In this document: positions 16,712 to 25,528 of the stretch, one piece after another
Numbering within the stretch: position 1 is the stretch's first letter
Layout of the letters: each line of letters starts with the position of its first letter
The notes under the pieces: model-generated
Told to the model about the DNA's origin: nothing
The model's database searches: none
What the model saw: the letters and a program-made list of their open reading frames with translations, nothing else
Position numbers and translations under genes: made by a program
DNA from: Streptomyces ortus
GTDB lineage: Bacteria; Actinomycetota; Actinomycetes; Streptomycetales; Streptomycetaceae
Assembly: GCF_026341275.1 (NCBI RefSeq)
Contig: NZ_JAIFZO010000002.1
Location: 3,936,118 to 4,000,117 of the forward strand
Direction: 5' to 3'
Length of the DNA stretch: 64,000 nucleotides

Positions 16712-17535
16712 AGACCGTCGCGCGCTCGGAACGCTGGTCCGGCTATGCGCTGCTGACCGTCATGGCGATCGTCGTCGTGATCCCGTTCCTCAGTGTCTTC
16801 CTCGCCTCGCTCCAGCCCGCGGGCACGCCGGTGGTGGGGCTGACCTGGCCGGAGCGGTGGAGCTGGGACAACTACGAGACGGCGTGGTCGGTGGCCGGTT
16901 TCTCGCATCTGATCCGGCACAGTCTCATCATCGCGGTCGGTGTCGTGCCGGCCTGTCTGGTCCTCTCCGCGCTGGCGGGGTACGCGCTGGGCACCATGAG
17001 GCTGCCCGGCGGCAACGCGATGGCGGCGTTCTTCATCGCGGGGCTCACGATCCCGGTGGAACTGATCGTGGTGCCCCTCTACTTCGACCTGCGCAGCCTG
17101 GGGCTGACCAACTCGTACCTGGGCGTGATTCTGGTGGAGATCGCGCTGTTCATGCCGTTCAGCGTGTTCTGGATGCGTACGCACTTCCTGTCGACGCCCA
17201 CGTCACTGGTGGAGGCGGCGCGGATGGACGGGGCCTCGTCGGCGACGATCCTGGTGCGGATCCTGCTGCCGCTGGCCCGGCCGTCCCTGATGACGCTCGG
17301 GCTGCTCGTCTTCATGTGGTCGTGGAACCAGTTCCTGCTGGTGCTGGTCCTCATCCAGGACACCACCAAGCACACGGCGCCCGCGGGTCTCGGGTTCTTC
17401 GTCGGCCAGAACAGCACGGACATCCCCACGCTGGCGGCGGGGACGATCATCGTGATGCTGCCGATCCTGATCCTCTTCGTCGTCTTCCAGCGCAGCTTCA
17501 TCGCGGGACTGCTGCAGGGGGCGATGAAGGGCTGA
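16708..17535 (+). CDS. ABC sugar permease, second subunit
   Basis: A 275-aa MalG/UgpE-type permease with six membrane helices and an EAA loop (VEAARMDGASSATILVRILL). It pairs with the preceding permease to form the channel. The start overlaps the upstream stop by 4 bp. The last gene of the operon; the next gene is convergent about 60 bp on. Confidence 0.92.
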   Translation: MKTVARSERWSGYALLTVMAIVVVIPFLSVFLASLQPAGTPVVGLTWPERWSWDNYETAWSVAGFSHLIRHSLIIAVGVVPACLVLSALAGYALGTMRLPGGNAMAAFFIAGLTIPVELIVVPLYFDLRSLGLTNSYLGVILVEIALFMPFSVFWMRTHFLSTPTSLVEAARMDGASSATILVRILLPLARPSLMTLGLLVFMWSWNQFLLVLVLIQDTTKHTAPAGLGFFVGQNSTDIPTLAAGTIIVMLPILILFVVFQRSFIAGLLQGAMKG

Positions 17536-17595
17536 GCGGTGAAGGGGGCAGCCGTGCGGGGGTGTTGGCGGAGGCGGGCCGCAACCGCCGGGCGG

Positions 17596-17802
17596 TCAGG
17601 CCGCCTTCGAGGAGTCCGCGTCGGGCCTGGGGGCGGCGGCCGCCCACTCCAGGACCAGTCGTTGGTAGTCCCGCCGCTGCTCGCCGCTCAGTGTTCCGCC
17701 GGCCCGGAGCCACAGGGCCCGGATCTCTTCGTTGACCTCGGCGGCTGATCTCTGCGTGGCTCCCGGCGCACGACGGCAAGTGGTGGACATGCCGTGAATC
17801 AT
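17596..17802 (-). CDS. Small conserved hypothetical protein
   Basis: A 68-aa soluble, mostly helical protein. The core VNEEIRALWLRAGG-TLSGEQRRDYQRLVLEW resembles a short conserved Streptomyces family I recall but cannot name functionally. The start is unsure: ATG at 17802 or at 17790, neither with a clear ribosome site. It sits alone between two sugar loci. No function proposed. Confidence 0.55.
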   Translation of the reverse strand: MIHGMSTTCRRAPGATQRSAAEVNEEIRALWLRAGGTLSGEQRRDYQRLVLEWAAAAPRPDADSSKAA

Positions 17803-17848
17803 ACGGGGCCGAGCGTGAAGACCATGTGAGTGGAGACTGTGATCCTTA

Positions 17849-17862
17849 CCGCCTTTCGGCGG
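17849..17862. terminator. Short CCGCC-TTTC-GGCGG hairpin
   Basis: A 5-bp perfect stem with a TTTC tetraloop, 58 bp beyond the ROK regulator stop on the minus strand. Possibly its terminator; the stem is short. Confidence 0.35.
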
Positions 17863-17919
17863 CTGTGACAAGGGCCACTGCGTCAAGTTGCCGTAAGGAA
17901 CAGCCGTACGGCCGGTCGT

Positions 17920-19134
17920 TCAGACCCGCCCCGGCCCGGACACGGGACCAGAACCGGGCCCGGAGCCAGAACCGGAGCCGGAGCCCAGGACCAGTGTCTG
18001 GATGGCCAGTACTGCGCCGCCGCGCGCCCAGTCGTGGAAGTCGGACACCTTGGTCTCCAGGTTGACCGGGTCGGCCTGCGGATGGCGGTTGGCGAGGACC
18101 GCCTCCTCGACCACCGGCCCGGCCACGTCGACCAGGCCCACCCCCTCCCCGGCGAGGAGGATCTTCTCGGGCATCGCGAAGTTGGCGATCTGCGCGACGA
18201 GGGTGCCCAGGGCGCGCGCCGCCTCGTCGACGACCCGGGCGGCCATGGGCTCGGCCTCGGCGGCCAGCGCGAGGATCTCGTCGTACGGGACGTCGCGGCC
18301 GGTGGCGGCCCGGATCTGGTAGCGGATGCTCGGGATGGTCAGCAGGGAGATGGCGCTGCCGCGCTCGCCCTCGGGGGTGAGCGGGCCGTTCGGGTTCACC
18401 ATCCAGAAGCGGCCGACGCCGCGCCCGTCCTCGGCGGTCACAACCCGTTTGCCGCCGCTGACCAGGCCGTAGCCGAGGCCCGCGCCGATGGTGAGGACCG
18501 CGAACCGGTCGAGCCCTCGGCCCGCGCCGAACCAGCTCTCGGCCTCGACGAGCGCGTTCACGTCGTTCTCGACGACCACGGGCAGTCCGGTGCGCTCCTC
18601 CAGGAGCCGCGCCAGCGGGACGTCGCGCCAGCCCAGGAAGGCGGACTCGTCGACGACGGAGCGGTCCGAGGCGCGTCCGCCCAGGCCGATGCCGATCCCG
18701 GCGAGGCCGGGGAACCTGCGGCCGAACTCCTGGGTGACCGCGTGCAGCACCTCGACCACATGCTGCGGATCGTGGCCGGACAGGGGCAGGTCGTGGCGGG
18801 CGACGATGTCGCTCCTGAGGGTCGTGACGACGCCGTAGACCATGTCCTCGGTGATCTTGAAGCCGACGAAGGTGCGGGACTCGGCGACGATGTCGAGGGG
18901 CTGGGAGGGCCGGCCCTGGCGCACCGCGGCGTCGGGGAGCGCGCCGCCCTCGGGGACCTCGACCAGCAGACCGGACTCGATGAGCGGCTTGGTGAGGCGG
19001 GTCAGGCTGCCCGCGGACAGGTCGAGCCGCCGGGCGATGTCGGTGCGCGACAGGGGGCCGTGCGTGAGGACCTCGATCGCCACGGAACGTTCACCGGGAC
19101 TGAGCGGCAGCCAACTGGCGGCGCGTGCGGTCAT
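17920..19134 (-). CDS. ROK family transcriptional regulator
   Basis: A 404-aa repressor. N-terminal winged helix (about 10-70; SRTDIARRLDLSAGSLTRL), then a ROK sugar-kinase-like domain with GIGIGLGG and a phosphate loop TIGAGLGYG. The CxCGxxGC zinc motif of typical ROK proteins is absent: the corresponding stretch reads TPEGERGSAISLL, so ligand binding may differ. The C-terminus is a low-complexity Gly-Ser-Pro tail (GSGSGSGPGSGP). It is divergent from an ABC importer and should respond to the imported sugar. The ATG at 19134 follows a GGGGG stretch. Confidence 0.88.
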   Translation of the reverse strand: MTARAASWLPLSPGERSVAIEVLTHGPLSRTDIARRLDLSAGSLTRLTKPLIESGLLVEVPEGGALPDAAVRQGRPSQPLDIVAESRTFVGFKITEDMVYGVVTTLRSDIVARHDLPLSGHDPQHVVEVLHAVTQEFGRRFPGLAGIGIGLGGRASDRSVVDESAFLGWRDVPLARLLEERTGLPVVVENDVNALVEAESWFGAGRGLDRFAVLTIGAGLGYGLVSGGKRVVTAEDGRGVGRFWMVNPNGPLTPEGERGSAISLLTIPSIRYQIRAATGRDVPYDEILALAAEAEPMAARVVDEAARALGTLVAQIANFAMPEKILLAGEGVGLVDVAGPVVEEAVLANRHPQADPVNLETKVSDFHDWARGGAVLAIQTLVLGSGSGSGSGPGSGPVSGPGRV

Positions 19135-19150
19135 GACCGACCCCCTCATT

Positions 19151-19170
19151 TTCTTTCGATGCAGAAGTAA
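19151..19170. promoter_or_regulatory. Operator-like element, copy 1
   Basis: TTCTTTCG-N6-AAGTAA lies 16 bp upstream of the ROK start. The same 20-bp pattern recurs at 19246-19265 and both are AT-rich compared with surroundings. Likely ROK binding site for autoregulation. Confidence 0.65.
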
Positions 19171-19245
19171 TCATGCCATCACTGCTCGCTTGATCCCAGA
19201 AAACTCCGGAAGAGAAAGGTGAGTGCAGACCTCTTGACGGCAGGA

Positions 19246-19265
19246 TTCTTTCGGGCCAAAAGTAA
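19246..19265. promoter_or_regulatory. Operator-like element, copy 2
   Basis: Second TTCTTTCG-N6-AAGTAA element, same orientation, 95 bp from copy 1 and 40 bp before the permease start. A possible -35 (TTGACG at 19234) sits just upstream, so a bound repressor here would block the importer promoter. Confidence 0.65.
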
Positions 19266-19305
19266 GTGAGGCCCGAGGACGAGCCGCAGACGAGGGAGTC
19301 TCCCG

Positions 19306-20277
19306 ATGACCGTCGCCTCAAGCAGCCCACCGTCACACCTGCCACCGCGCGACGTCGAGGAGACGGCTCCGAAGCGCAGGAGCGTCGGGAAGCGAGAACG
19401 TGACGGTGGCGGCAGCGGTGACGGCGCTCTCGCGGCCCTGTTCATCGGGCCGGCCCTGCTGGGTTTCCTGGTCTTCCTGTTCTGGCCGACCCTGCGCGGC
19501 ATCTATCTGAGCTTCACCCGCTTCAACCTGCTGACCCCGGCCGAGTGGGTCGGCCTCGACAACTACCGGCGCATGGTGAAGGACCCCATCTTCTGGGACT
19601 CGCTGAAGGTCACCGTCGAGTACGTGTTCATCAACATCGGCGTCCAGACGGTCTCCGCGCTGGCCATCGCCGTCCTCCTGCAGCGCCTCACCCAGTCCGC
19701 GGTGCTGCGAGGGGTCGTGCTCACCCCGTATCTGATGTCGAACGTCGTCGCGGGCATCGTCTGGCTGTGGATGCTCGACACCCAGTTGGGCATCGGCAAC
19801 GAGATCATCGCGGGCCTCGGCTTCGACCGCATCCCGTTCCTGGCGGACGAGACCTGGGCGATCCCGACCATCGCGCTGATCAACGTGTGGCGGCACGTCG
19901 GCTACACCGCGCTGCTGCTCTTCGCCGGACTGCAGGCCATCCCGAACGACATGTACGAGGCCGCGAAGGTCGACGGCGCGAGCGAGTGGCGGATGTTCTG
20001 GCGCATCACCATGCCGCTGCTGCGGCCGGTGCTGGCGGTGGTGCTGATCATGACTGTGATCGGCTCGTTCCAGGTCTTCGACACGGTGGCGGTGACGACC
20101 AACGGCGGCCCCGCGAACGCCACCAACGTGCTCCAGTTCTACATCTACGGCTCGGCGTTCGGCCGCTTCCAGTTCGGCTACGCCTCGGCGATGTCCGTGG
20201 CGCTCCTGGTCGTGCTCAGCGCGATCACCATCCTCCAGTACCGGCTCACCCGGGCCGGCCGGACCGACCTCGGCTGA
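19306..20277 (+). CDS. ABC sugar permease, first subunit (second importer)
   Basis: A 323-aa MalF-type permease with a long polar N-terminal tail (1-45) and six membrane helices; EAA loop YEAAKVDGASEWRMFWRITM. GAGGGAG precedes the ATG. First gene of the operon facing the ROK regulator. The gene order permease-permease-binding protein differs from the first sugar locus, so this is a separate importer and not a duplicate. Confidence 0.92.
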   Translation: MTVASSSPPSHLPPRDVEETAPKRRSVGKRERDGGGSGDGALAALFIGPALLGFLVFLFWPTLRGIYLSFTRFNLLTPAEWVGLDNYRRMVKDPIFWDSLKVTVEYVFINIGVQTVSALAIAVLLQRLTQSAVLRGVVLTPYLMSNVVAGIVWLWMLDTQLGIGNEIIAGLGFDRIPFLADETWAIPTIALINVWRHVGYTALLLFAGLQAIPNDMYEAAKVDGASEWRMFWRITMPLLRPVLAVVLIMTVIGSFQVFDTVAVTTNGGPANATNVLQFYIYGSAFGRFQFGYASAMSVALLVVLSAITILQYRLTRAGRTDLG

Positions 20278-20295
20278 ACGAAGGGAGCGACCGAC

Positions 20296-21216
20296 ATGAG
20301 CGCCGTGACGGCGACGACGACGAAGGTACGGCCGGAGCGCCGAAGGCCCTCCCCCGGAAAGGTGCTGGCCTGGACGGTGACGGCCGCGATGGTCCTCATC
20401 ACCCTGCTGCCGTTCTACTGGATCCTGCGCACCGCGCTGTCCTCGAACACGGCGCTCGCGGCCCACCCCGGTGACGTGCTGCCCGTGGACCCGACGACCG
20501 GGGGCTTCGAGCGGGCGCTGGGCCTGCAGTCCACCGAGGAGGCGATCGCGCAGGGTGGTTCGGGCGGCGGACTGAAGTTCTGGCGCTATCTGCTCAACTC
20601 GGTGATCGTGTCCACCCTGATCACCGTCTGCCAGATCCTCTTCTCCGCCATGGCCGCGTACGCCTTCGCCCGGCTGCGGTGGCGCGGGCGGGACACGGTG
20701 TTCGGGCTGTTCCTGGCCGGGCTGATGGTGCCCACCATCTTCACACTGCTGCCGAACTTCGTCCTCATCAAGCAACTCGGCCTGCTCGACAGCCTGTTGG
20801 GCATCTCACTGCCGACGATGTTCATGACCCCGTTCGCGGTGTTCTTCCTGCGCCAGTTCTTCATGAACGTGCCCCGGGAGGTCGAGGAGGCCGCGCTGCT
20901 CGACGGGGCAGGGAAGATCCGGATCTTCTTCCGCGTCATGCTGCCGATGGCGTCCTCTCCCGTCCTGACCCTGGGCGTGCTGACCTACATCACCTCCTGG
21001 AACGACTACTTCTGGCCGCTGATGGTCTCCTACAGCGACAGCTCACGCGTGCTCACCGTGGCCCTGGCCATCTTCCGGGCGCAGACACCGCAGACCGGTT
21101 ACGACTGGTCCGGCCTGATGGCGGCGACGCTCATCGCCGCTCTCCCGATGCTCGTGCTCTTCGGCTTCTTCGCGCGCCGCATCGTCAGCACCATCAGCTT
21201 CACCGGCATCAAGTAA
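20296..21216 (+). CDS. ABC sugar permease, second subunit (second importer)
   Basis: A 306-aa MalG-type permease. After the first helix it carries an unusually long extracellular loop (about residues 55-98), then five helices and the EAA loop VEEAALLDGAGKIRIFFRVM. Spaced 18 bp after the first permease with AAGGGAG as ribosome site. No ATPase gene is present. Confidence 0.92.
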   Translation: MSAVTATTTKVRPERRRPSPGKVLAWTVTAAMVLITLLPFYWILRTALSSNTALAAHPGDVLPVDPTTGGFERALGLQSTEEAIAQGGSGGGLKFWRYLLNSVIVSTLITVCQILFSAMAAYAFARLRWRGRDTVFGLFLAGLMVPTIFTLLPNFVLIKQLGLLDSLLGISLPTMFMTPFAVFFLRQFFMNVPREVEEAALLDGAGKIRIFFRVMLPMASSPVLTLGVLTYITSWNDYFWPLMVSYSDSSRVLTVALAIFRAQTPQTGYDWSGLMAATLIAALPMLVLFGFFARRIVSTISFTGIK

Positions 21217-21226
21217 GGGGACGGGC

Positions 21227-22576
21227 ATGCGAATTCGTACGCGTACGGCCGTGGCGCTGACCGGGGCGCTGGCGCTGTCCCTGGTGACGGGCTGCGCGCA
21301 GGGCGGGGCCGCCGGAGCGGGCGCGGACACGGTGACGTACTGGCTCTGGGACTCCAACCAGCTGCCCGCCTACCAGGCCTGCGCCAAGGACTTCCAGAAG
21401 GAGCACCCGGGTCTGAAGGTGAAGATCACGCAAATGGGCTGGGCGGACTACTGGACCAAGCTCACCGCGAGCTTCATCGCGGGTACCGAGCCCGATGTGT
21501 TCACCGACCACATCCAGAAGTTCGGGCAGTTCGCCGATCTGAACGTGCTCGAACCACTGGACGACCTGGGCATCGACGAATCCGCCTATCAGCCGGGCCT
21601 CGCCGCCAACTGGACCGGCCAGGACGGCCACCGCTACGGCGCCCCGAAGGACTGGGACACCGTCGCCCTCTTCTACAACAGGAAGATGACCGAGGAGGCC
21701 GGGCTGACCGCCGGGGAGATCGACGGCCTCTCCTGGAACCCCGAGGACGGCGGCTCCTTCGAGAAGGCCCTCGCGCACCTGACCGTCGACAGGAACGGCA
21801 AGCGCGGCGACGAGAAGGGCTTCGACAGGAACAACGTCAAGGTGTACGGGCTCGCCACCGGCGGCGCCGGCGACAGCGACGGGCAGACCACCTGGAGCCC
21901 GTTCGCCGCCTCGGCGGGCTGGAAGTACACGGACAAAGCACGCTGGGGCAGCGCCTACCGGTACGACGACAAGACCTTCCAGTCGGTGATCGACTGGTAC
22001 TTCGGCCTCGCGAAGAAGGGCTACCTCGCCCCGTTCACCGACTACACCGACGGCGCCAACCCGGCCAACGCCCAGGTCGCCTCCGGCCGGGCGGCGACCG
22101 CCCTCGACGGGGCGTGGATGATCTCCACGTACTACGGCACCAAGGGCCTCGACGTCGGCACCGCCGTCACCCCGGCCGGTCCGACCGGCAAACGGGCCAC
22201 CATGATGAACGGCCTGGCCGACTCCATCACCAAGAACGCCCGCAACAAGGCGGGCGCGAAGAAGTGGGTGCGGTACCTGGCCTCCGACGAGTGCCAGAAG
22301 ACCGTCGGCGGCTACGGGATCGTCTTCCCCGCGACGCCGGACGGCACCGCGGCGGCCGTGGCCGCGTACAAGAAGAAGGACATCGACGTGTCCGCCTTCA
22401 CCGGGCCGGTCGAGGGCAAGAAGGACTTCACCACCTTCTCCTTCCCGGTCACCGACTACGCGGCGGACGTGTACGCCCTGATGCGCCCCGCGATGCAGGA
22501 CGTCTACGCCAACAACGCCCCGGTGAAGGGCCTGACGAAGACCAACGACCAGATCAACTTCATCCTCGGCCAGTGA
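21227..22576 (+). CDS. ABC sugar-binding lipoprotein (second importer)
   Basis: A 449-aa extracellular binding protein. Signal peptide with lipobox VTGC (lipid Cys about 25). The N-lobe contains WADYWTKLTASFIAGTEPDV; a Trp/Tyr-rich body suggests sugar stacking. Ligand unknown; the neighbouring dehydrogenase hints at a sugar or polyol later oxidised. It starts 10 bp after the second permease. Confidence 0.9.
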   Translation: MRIRTRTAVALTGALALSLVTGCAQGGAAGAGADTVTYWLWDSNQLPAYQACAKDFQKEHPGLKVKITQMGWADYWTKLTASFIAGTEPDVFTDHIQKFGQFADLNVLEPLDDLGIDESAYQPGLAANWTGQDGHRYGAPKDWDTVALFYNRKMTEEAGLTAGEIDGLSWNPEDGGSFEKALAHLTVDRNGKRGDEKGFDRNNVKVYGLATGGAGDSDGQTTWSPFAASAGWKYTDKARWGSAYRYDDKTFQSVIDWYFGLAKKGYLAPFTDYTDGANPANAQVASGRAATALDGAWMISTYYGTKGLDVGTAVTPAGPTGKRATMMNGLADSITKNARNKAGAKKWVRYLASDECQKTVGGYGIVFPATPDGTAAAVAAYKKKDIDVSAFTGPVEGKKDFTTFSFPVTDYAADVYALMRPAMQDVYANNAPVKGLTKTNDQINFILGQ

Positions 22577-22614
22577 CCCGGACAGAGGCCCGGACAGTGA
22601 AAGGCTCACACTTC

Positions 22615-23817
22615 ATGACGTTCTCCCTCGGCATCGTCGGCGCCGGCCAGTTCTCCGGCCAGTTCGCGAAGCTGTTCCTTGCCCACCCGGGGGTCGGCGA
22701 CGTGTACGTCACCGACCTGCTGCCGGAGCGCGCCGAGCAAGTGGCCGCCGCCGAAGGGCTGGCGGGCACCTTCCCCTCGTACCAGGCGATGCTGGAGTCG
22801 GAGGCGGTCGACGCCGTCGCGGTCTTCACCCAGCGCTGGACCCACGGCCCGCTGGTGATCCAGGGCCTGAACGCCGGCAAGCACGTCTACTCCGCGGTGC
22901 CGATGGCGATCACCTACGAGGAGATCGCCTCGATCATCGACACGGTACGGGCCACCGGGCTCACGTACATGATGGGTGAGACCAGCCAGTACAACCCGGC
23001 GACCGTCCATGCCCGCAACCAGATCGCGGACGGCGCCTTCGGCCGGCTCTTCTACGCCGAGGGCGACTACGTGCACGACATGGACCTCGGGTTCTACGAG
23101 GCGTACCAGTACAGCGGCGGCGAGAACTGGAAGGCGACCGCCAGCTATCCGCCGCTGCTCTACCCCACGCACTCGGTGGGCGGGGTCCTCGGGGCATGGC
23201 GGACGCACGCCGTGAGTGTGTCCGCGATCGGCGTCAGGGACGACCGCGGGGACGGGGTCTTCGACGAGGAGATCAGCCAGTTCGGCAACGACCTCTCGAA
23301 CGCCACCGCGCTGTTCGAGGTCGCGGGCGGCGGCTCGTTCCGTACCAACGAGTTCCGGCGGGTGGGCTACCCCTCGCACATCCGGGAGTCGCGTTTCCGG
23401 TTCTTCGGGACGGACGCCAGCATGGAGCAGCTCGCCACGGTGGCCTTCTGGCAGGACAAGAAGGGAGTCAAGGACATCAGCGAACTCCTGGAACCCAAGC
23501 CCACCATGTCCCCCGACGACCCCTCGTTGCGGCACATCGCGCCGGAACTGCGGGCGGCCTTCACCTCCGGGTCCGCCCCGGTCCACGACCGGGCGCGGCT
23601 GCCGAGGGAGTTCGACCACCTGCACAACGGCCACGAGGGCAGCCACCACTTCCTCGTGGACGACTTCGTGACCGCCGTCAACACCCGGACCCTGCCGTCG
23701 GTGAACGCGTGGGTGGCCGCGCGCTACACCCTGCCGGGGATCGTGGCGCACGAGTCGGCGCGGCAGGGCGGGGCACGGCTGGAGATCCCGGACTTCGGGG
23801 ACGCGCCGGAGGCGTGA
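22615..23817 (+). CDS. Gfo/Idh/MocA family oxidoreductase
   Basis: A 400-aa NAD(P)-dependent dehydrogenase. N-terminal Rossmann domain (1-125) with GIVGAGQFSGQFAK; the EKP-type catalytic stretch appears as AGKHVYSAVPMA, where the usual EKP lysine-proline reads AVP, so the catalytic lysine position differs from the classic enzyme. The C-terminal substrate domain (about 130-380) is substrate-specific. The family oxidises sugars, inositols and sugar acids. Last gene of the importer operon, 38 bp after the binding protein; probably the first catabolic step for the imported compound. Confidence 0.88.
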   Translation: MTFSLGIVGAGQFSGQFAKLFLAHPGVGDVYVTDLLPERAEQVAAAEGLAGTFPSYQAMLESEAVDAVAVFTQRWTHGPLVIQGLNAGKHVYSAVPMAITYEEIASIIDTVRATGLTYMMGETSQYNPATVHARNQIADGAFGRLFYAEGDYVHDMDLGFYEAYQYSGGENWKATASYPPLLYPTHSVGGVLGAWRTHAVSVSAIGVRDDRGDGVFDEEISQFGNDLSNATALFEVAGGGSFRTNEFRRVGYPSHIRESRFRFFGTDASMEQLATVAFWQDKKGVKDISELLEPKPTMSPDDPSLRHIAPELRAAFTSGSAPVHDRARLPREFDHLHNGHEGSHHFLVDDFVTAVNTRTLPSVNAWVAARYTLPGIVAHESARQGGARLEIPDFGDAPEA

Positions 23818-23860
23818 GCGGTCGCCGCCCGACGCGGCGGGGGCCGGTCCCACCGGGGAC

Positions 23861-24562
23861 TCACCCGGACGGTGACCGGCCCATTCCGGCGTCACGGGCG
23901 CGGGCGACGGCCGCGGCGCGGTCGGAGACCTGGAGCTTGAACAGGATGGCGGAGACGTGGTTGCGGACCGTCTTCTCCGACAGGACCAGCCGCCCGGCGA
24001 TCTGGTGGTTGCCGTGCCCGAGAGCGACCAGGTCCAGCACCTCCCGTTCCCGCTCGGTCAGTTCGGGGAAGACCTGGGCGGCGTACGCGCGGTGGGTGCC
24101 GGTGAAGAAGGCGATGATGCGGTGGGCCACCGCCCTGCCGTAGACCGCGTCCCCGGCGGCGACGGTGAGAACGGCCCGGACGATGTCCGCGCTGTCGGCG
24201 TCCTTGAGGAGGTATCCCCTGGCTCCGGCGCGCAGCGCCCCGAACAGGGCCTCGTCGTCCTCGTGCATGGTCAGTACCAGTACACCGAGGGCGGGGTGGC
24301 GGGCCAGCAGGGCACGCGTGGCCGCGGTGCCGTCGAGGCCCGGCATGGCCAGGTCGGTCACCACGACGTCGGGCGCGGTGCGCTCGACGGCCGCCAGCAG
24401 ACCGTCGCCGTCGCCGGCCTCGGCCACGACGTCCGCACTCCCGTCGGCGGCGAGCACGGCGGCGAGGCCGTAGCGGTACATGGGGTGGTCGTCGGCGATG
24501 ACGACGCGGACGGTGCCGCCGCCCGTACCGCCGACGGGGCCGACATCAGCTCCGGTACTCAT
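23861..24562 (-). CDS. NarL/FixJ-type response regulator
   Basis: A 233-aa two-component regulator. The receiver domain (about 15-130) has acidic DD in IADDHP, phosphoacceptor Asp in VVTDLAMPG, and Lys in YLLKDAD. The C-terminal LuxR HTH (about 165-228) reads LTEREREVLDLVALGHGNHQ and the recognition helix SEKTVRNHVSAILFKL. No kinase is adjacent; the nearest HisKA_3 kinase lies at 32828. AGGGAGGGG precedes the ATG. It converges on the oxidoreductase gene. Confidence 0.9.
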   Translation of the reverse strand: MSTGADVGPVGGTGGGTVRVVIADDHPMYRYGLAAVLAADGSADVVAEAGDGDGLLAAVERTAPDVVVTDLAMPGLDGTAATRALLARHPALGVLVLTMHEDDEALFGALRAGARGYLLKDADSADIVRAVLTVAAGDAVYGRAVAHRIIAFFTGTHRAYAAQVFPELTEREREVLDLVALGHGNHQIAGRLVLSEKTVRNHVSAILFKLQVSDRAAAVARARDAGMGRSPSG

Positions 24563-24731
24563 CGCCCCTCCCTGATCCTGGCTCGTGCCCCGGCGTCCCG
24601 AGGGCGTGTCCCGTTCGCGGCGGACTGTCCTCCCGGCACCGACGGGACCTGTGCATCAGGACGGCGACGCGGTGGACGGCCACGCTGTCGAGCACTCGTG
24701 CCGAGTCCGGCACCGGAATCGAGGGAGCGCC

Positions 24732-25517
24732 TTGCCGAACTTCCCACCTCTCTTCGCCGCTACTCCCCGGACGACAGCCGCCCTGCAGTCCCTTCCTCCC
24801 CTGGTGGCCGCCGCCCTCACCTTGGTGCTGCACACGAAGGACGCCGAGCAGATCGCCCAGCTCGCCGCCTGCGCGGCCGGGCTGATCCTGGCCGGTCTGC
24901 CCGTGCTGCAGCGCTCCACCAACGACGACTGCCGCCGGGCCGCCGGGCCGCCCGCCGACCGCCCCCGGATCATCGGTCCGCGCCCGCGGATAGAGCCGAG
25001 CCGCAAAACGGTCGTCCTGACCGTGGCCCTCGGTACCGCCGCGCTCTGCCTCCTCGACCTGGTGGCCACCTGGGTGGGCCTGGGCAGTCTGGGTTACTGG
25101 AGCGGCAAGCATCCCAGTGACCAGGCGGAGGTCTACCGTTCGGTCGCCCTGCGCGGCCTTCCGGTCCTGGTCCCCGGGGTGTTCGCCGTCGCCGTCGCCA
25201 TGGCGCACCGTCTCCATGACCGCGCGGGGAGGGCCCTGTGTCTCACGAGCGCCCTGTACACCGGGGCGCTGCTGCTCACCAACGCGGTGATGGTGAGCCA
25301 CAGGAACAGCGAGCCGCTGCCGGAGAACGTCTATCTGCCCGTCCTGCTCGGCGCGCTGGCCGTACTCGTCTGCGACGCCGGCCGCCGGTACGCCGGGCGC
25401 ACCCAGGAACTCTTCGACCATGTGCAGGCGCTCAAACTGCACTTGCGCCGTGTCGCGCAGGCTCCGCGGGCCGGGGCCGGGGCCGGGGCCGGGGCTGTGG
25501 CGGCGGGGAGGGACTGA
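24732..25517 (+). CDS. Multi-pass membrane protein of unknown function
   Basis: A 261-aa protein with about six hydrophobic segments, for example around LAACAAGLILAGLPVL, LTVALGTAALCLLDLVA, LVPGVFAVAVAMA and LPVLLGALAVLVCDAG. A basic loop separates the first pair from the rest, and the tail is an Ala-Gly run encoded by repeated GGGGCC units. I chose a TTG start because GAGGGAG sits 5 bp upstream; the reading frame further upstream looks non-coding. No family recognised. Divergent from the response regulator, which may control it. Confidence 0.6.
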   Translation: MPNFPPLFAATPRTTAALQSLPPLVAAALTLVLHTKDAEQIAQLAACAAGLILAGLPVLQRSTNDDCRRAAGPPADRPRIIGPRPRIEPSRKTVVLTVALGTAALCLLDLVATWVGLGSLGYWSGKHPSDQAEVYRSVALRGLPVLVPGVFAVAVAMAHRLHDRAGRALCLTSALYTGALLLTNAVMVSHRNSEPLPENVYLPVLLGALAVLVCDAGRRYAGRTQELFDHVQALKLHLRRVAQAPRAGAGAGAGAVAAGRD

Positions 25518-25528
25518 GGCGTTCCGGG

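Noticed and set aside
24585..24731. Earlier ATG start for the six-helix membrane protein
   Set aside because: The extension is Arg/His/Pro-rich with no ribosome site; GAGGGAG precedes the TTG at 24732.
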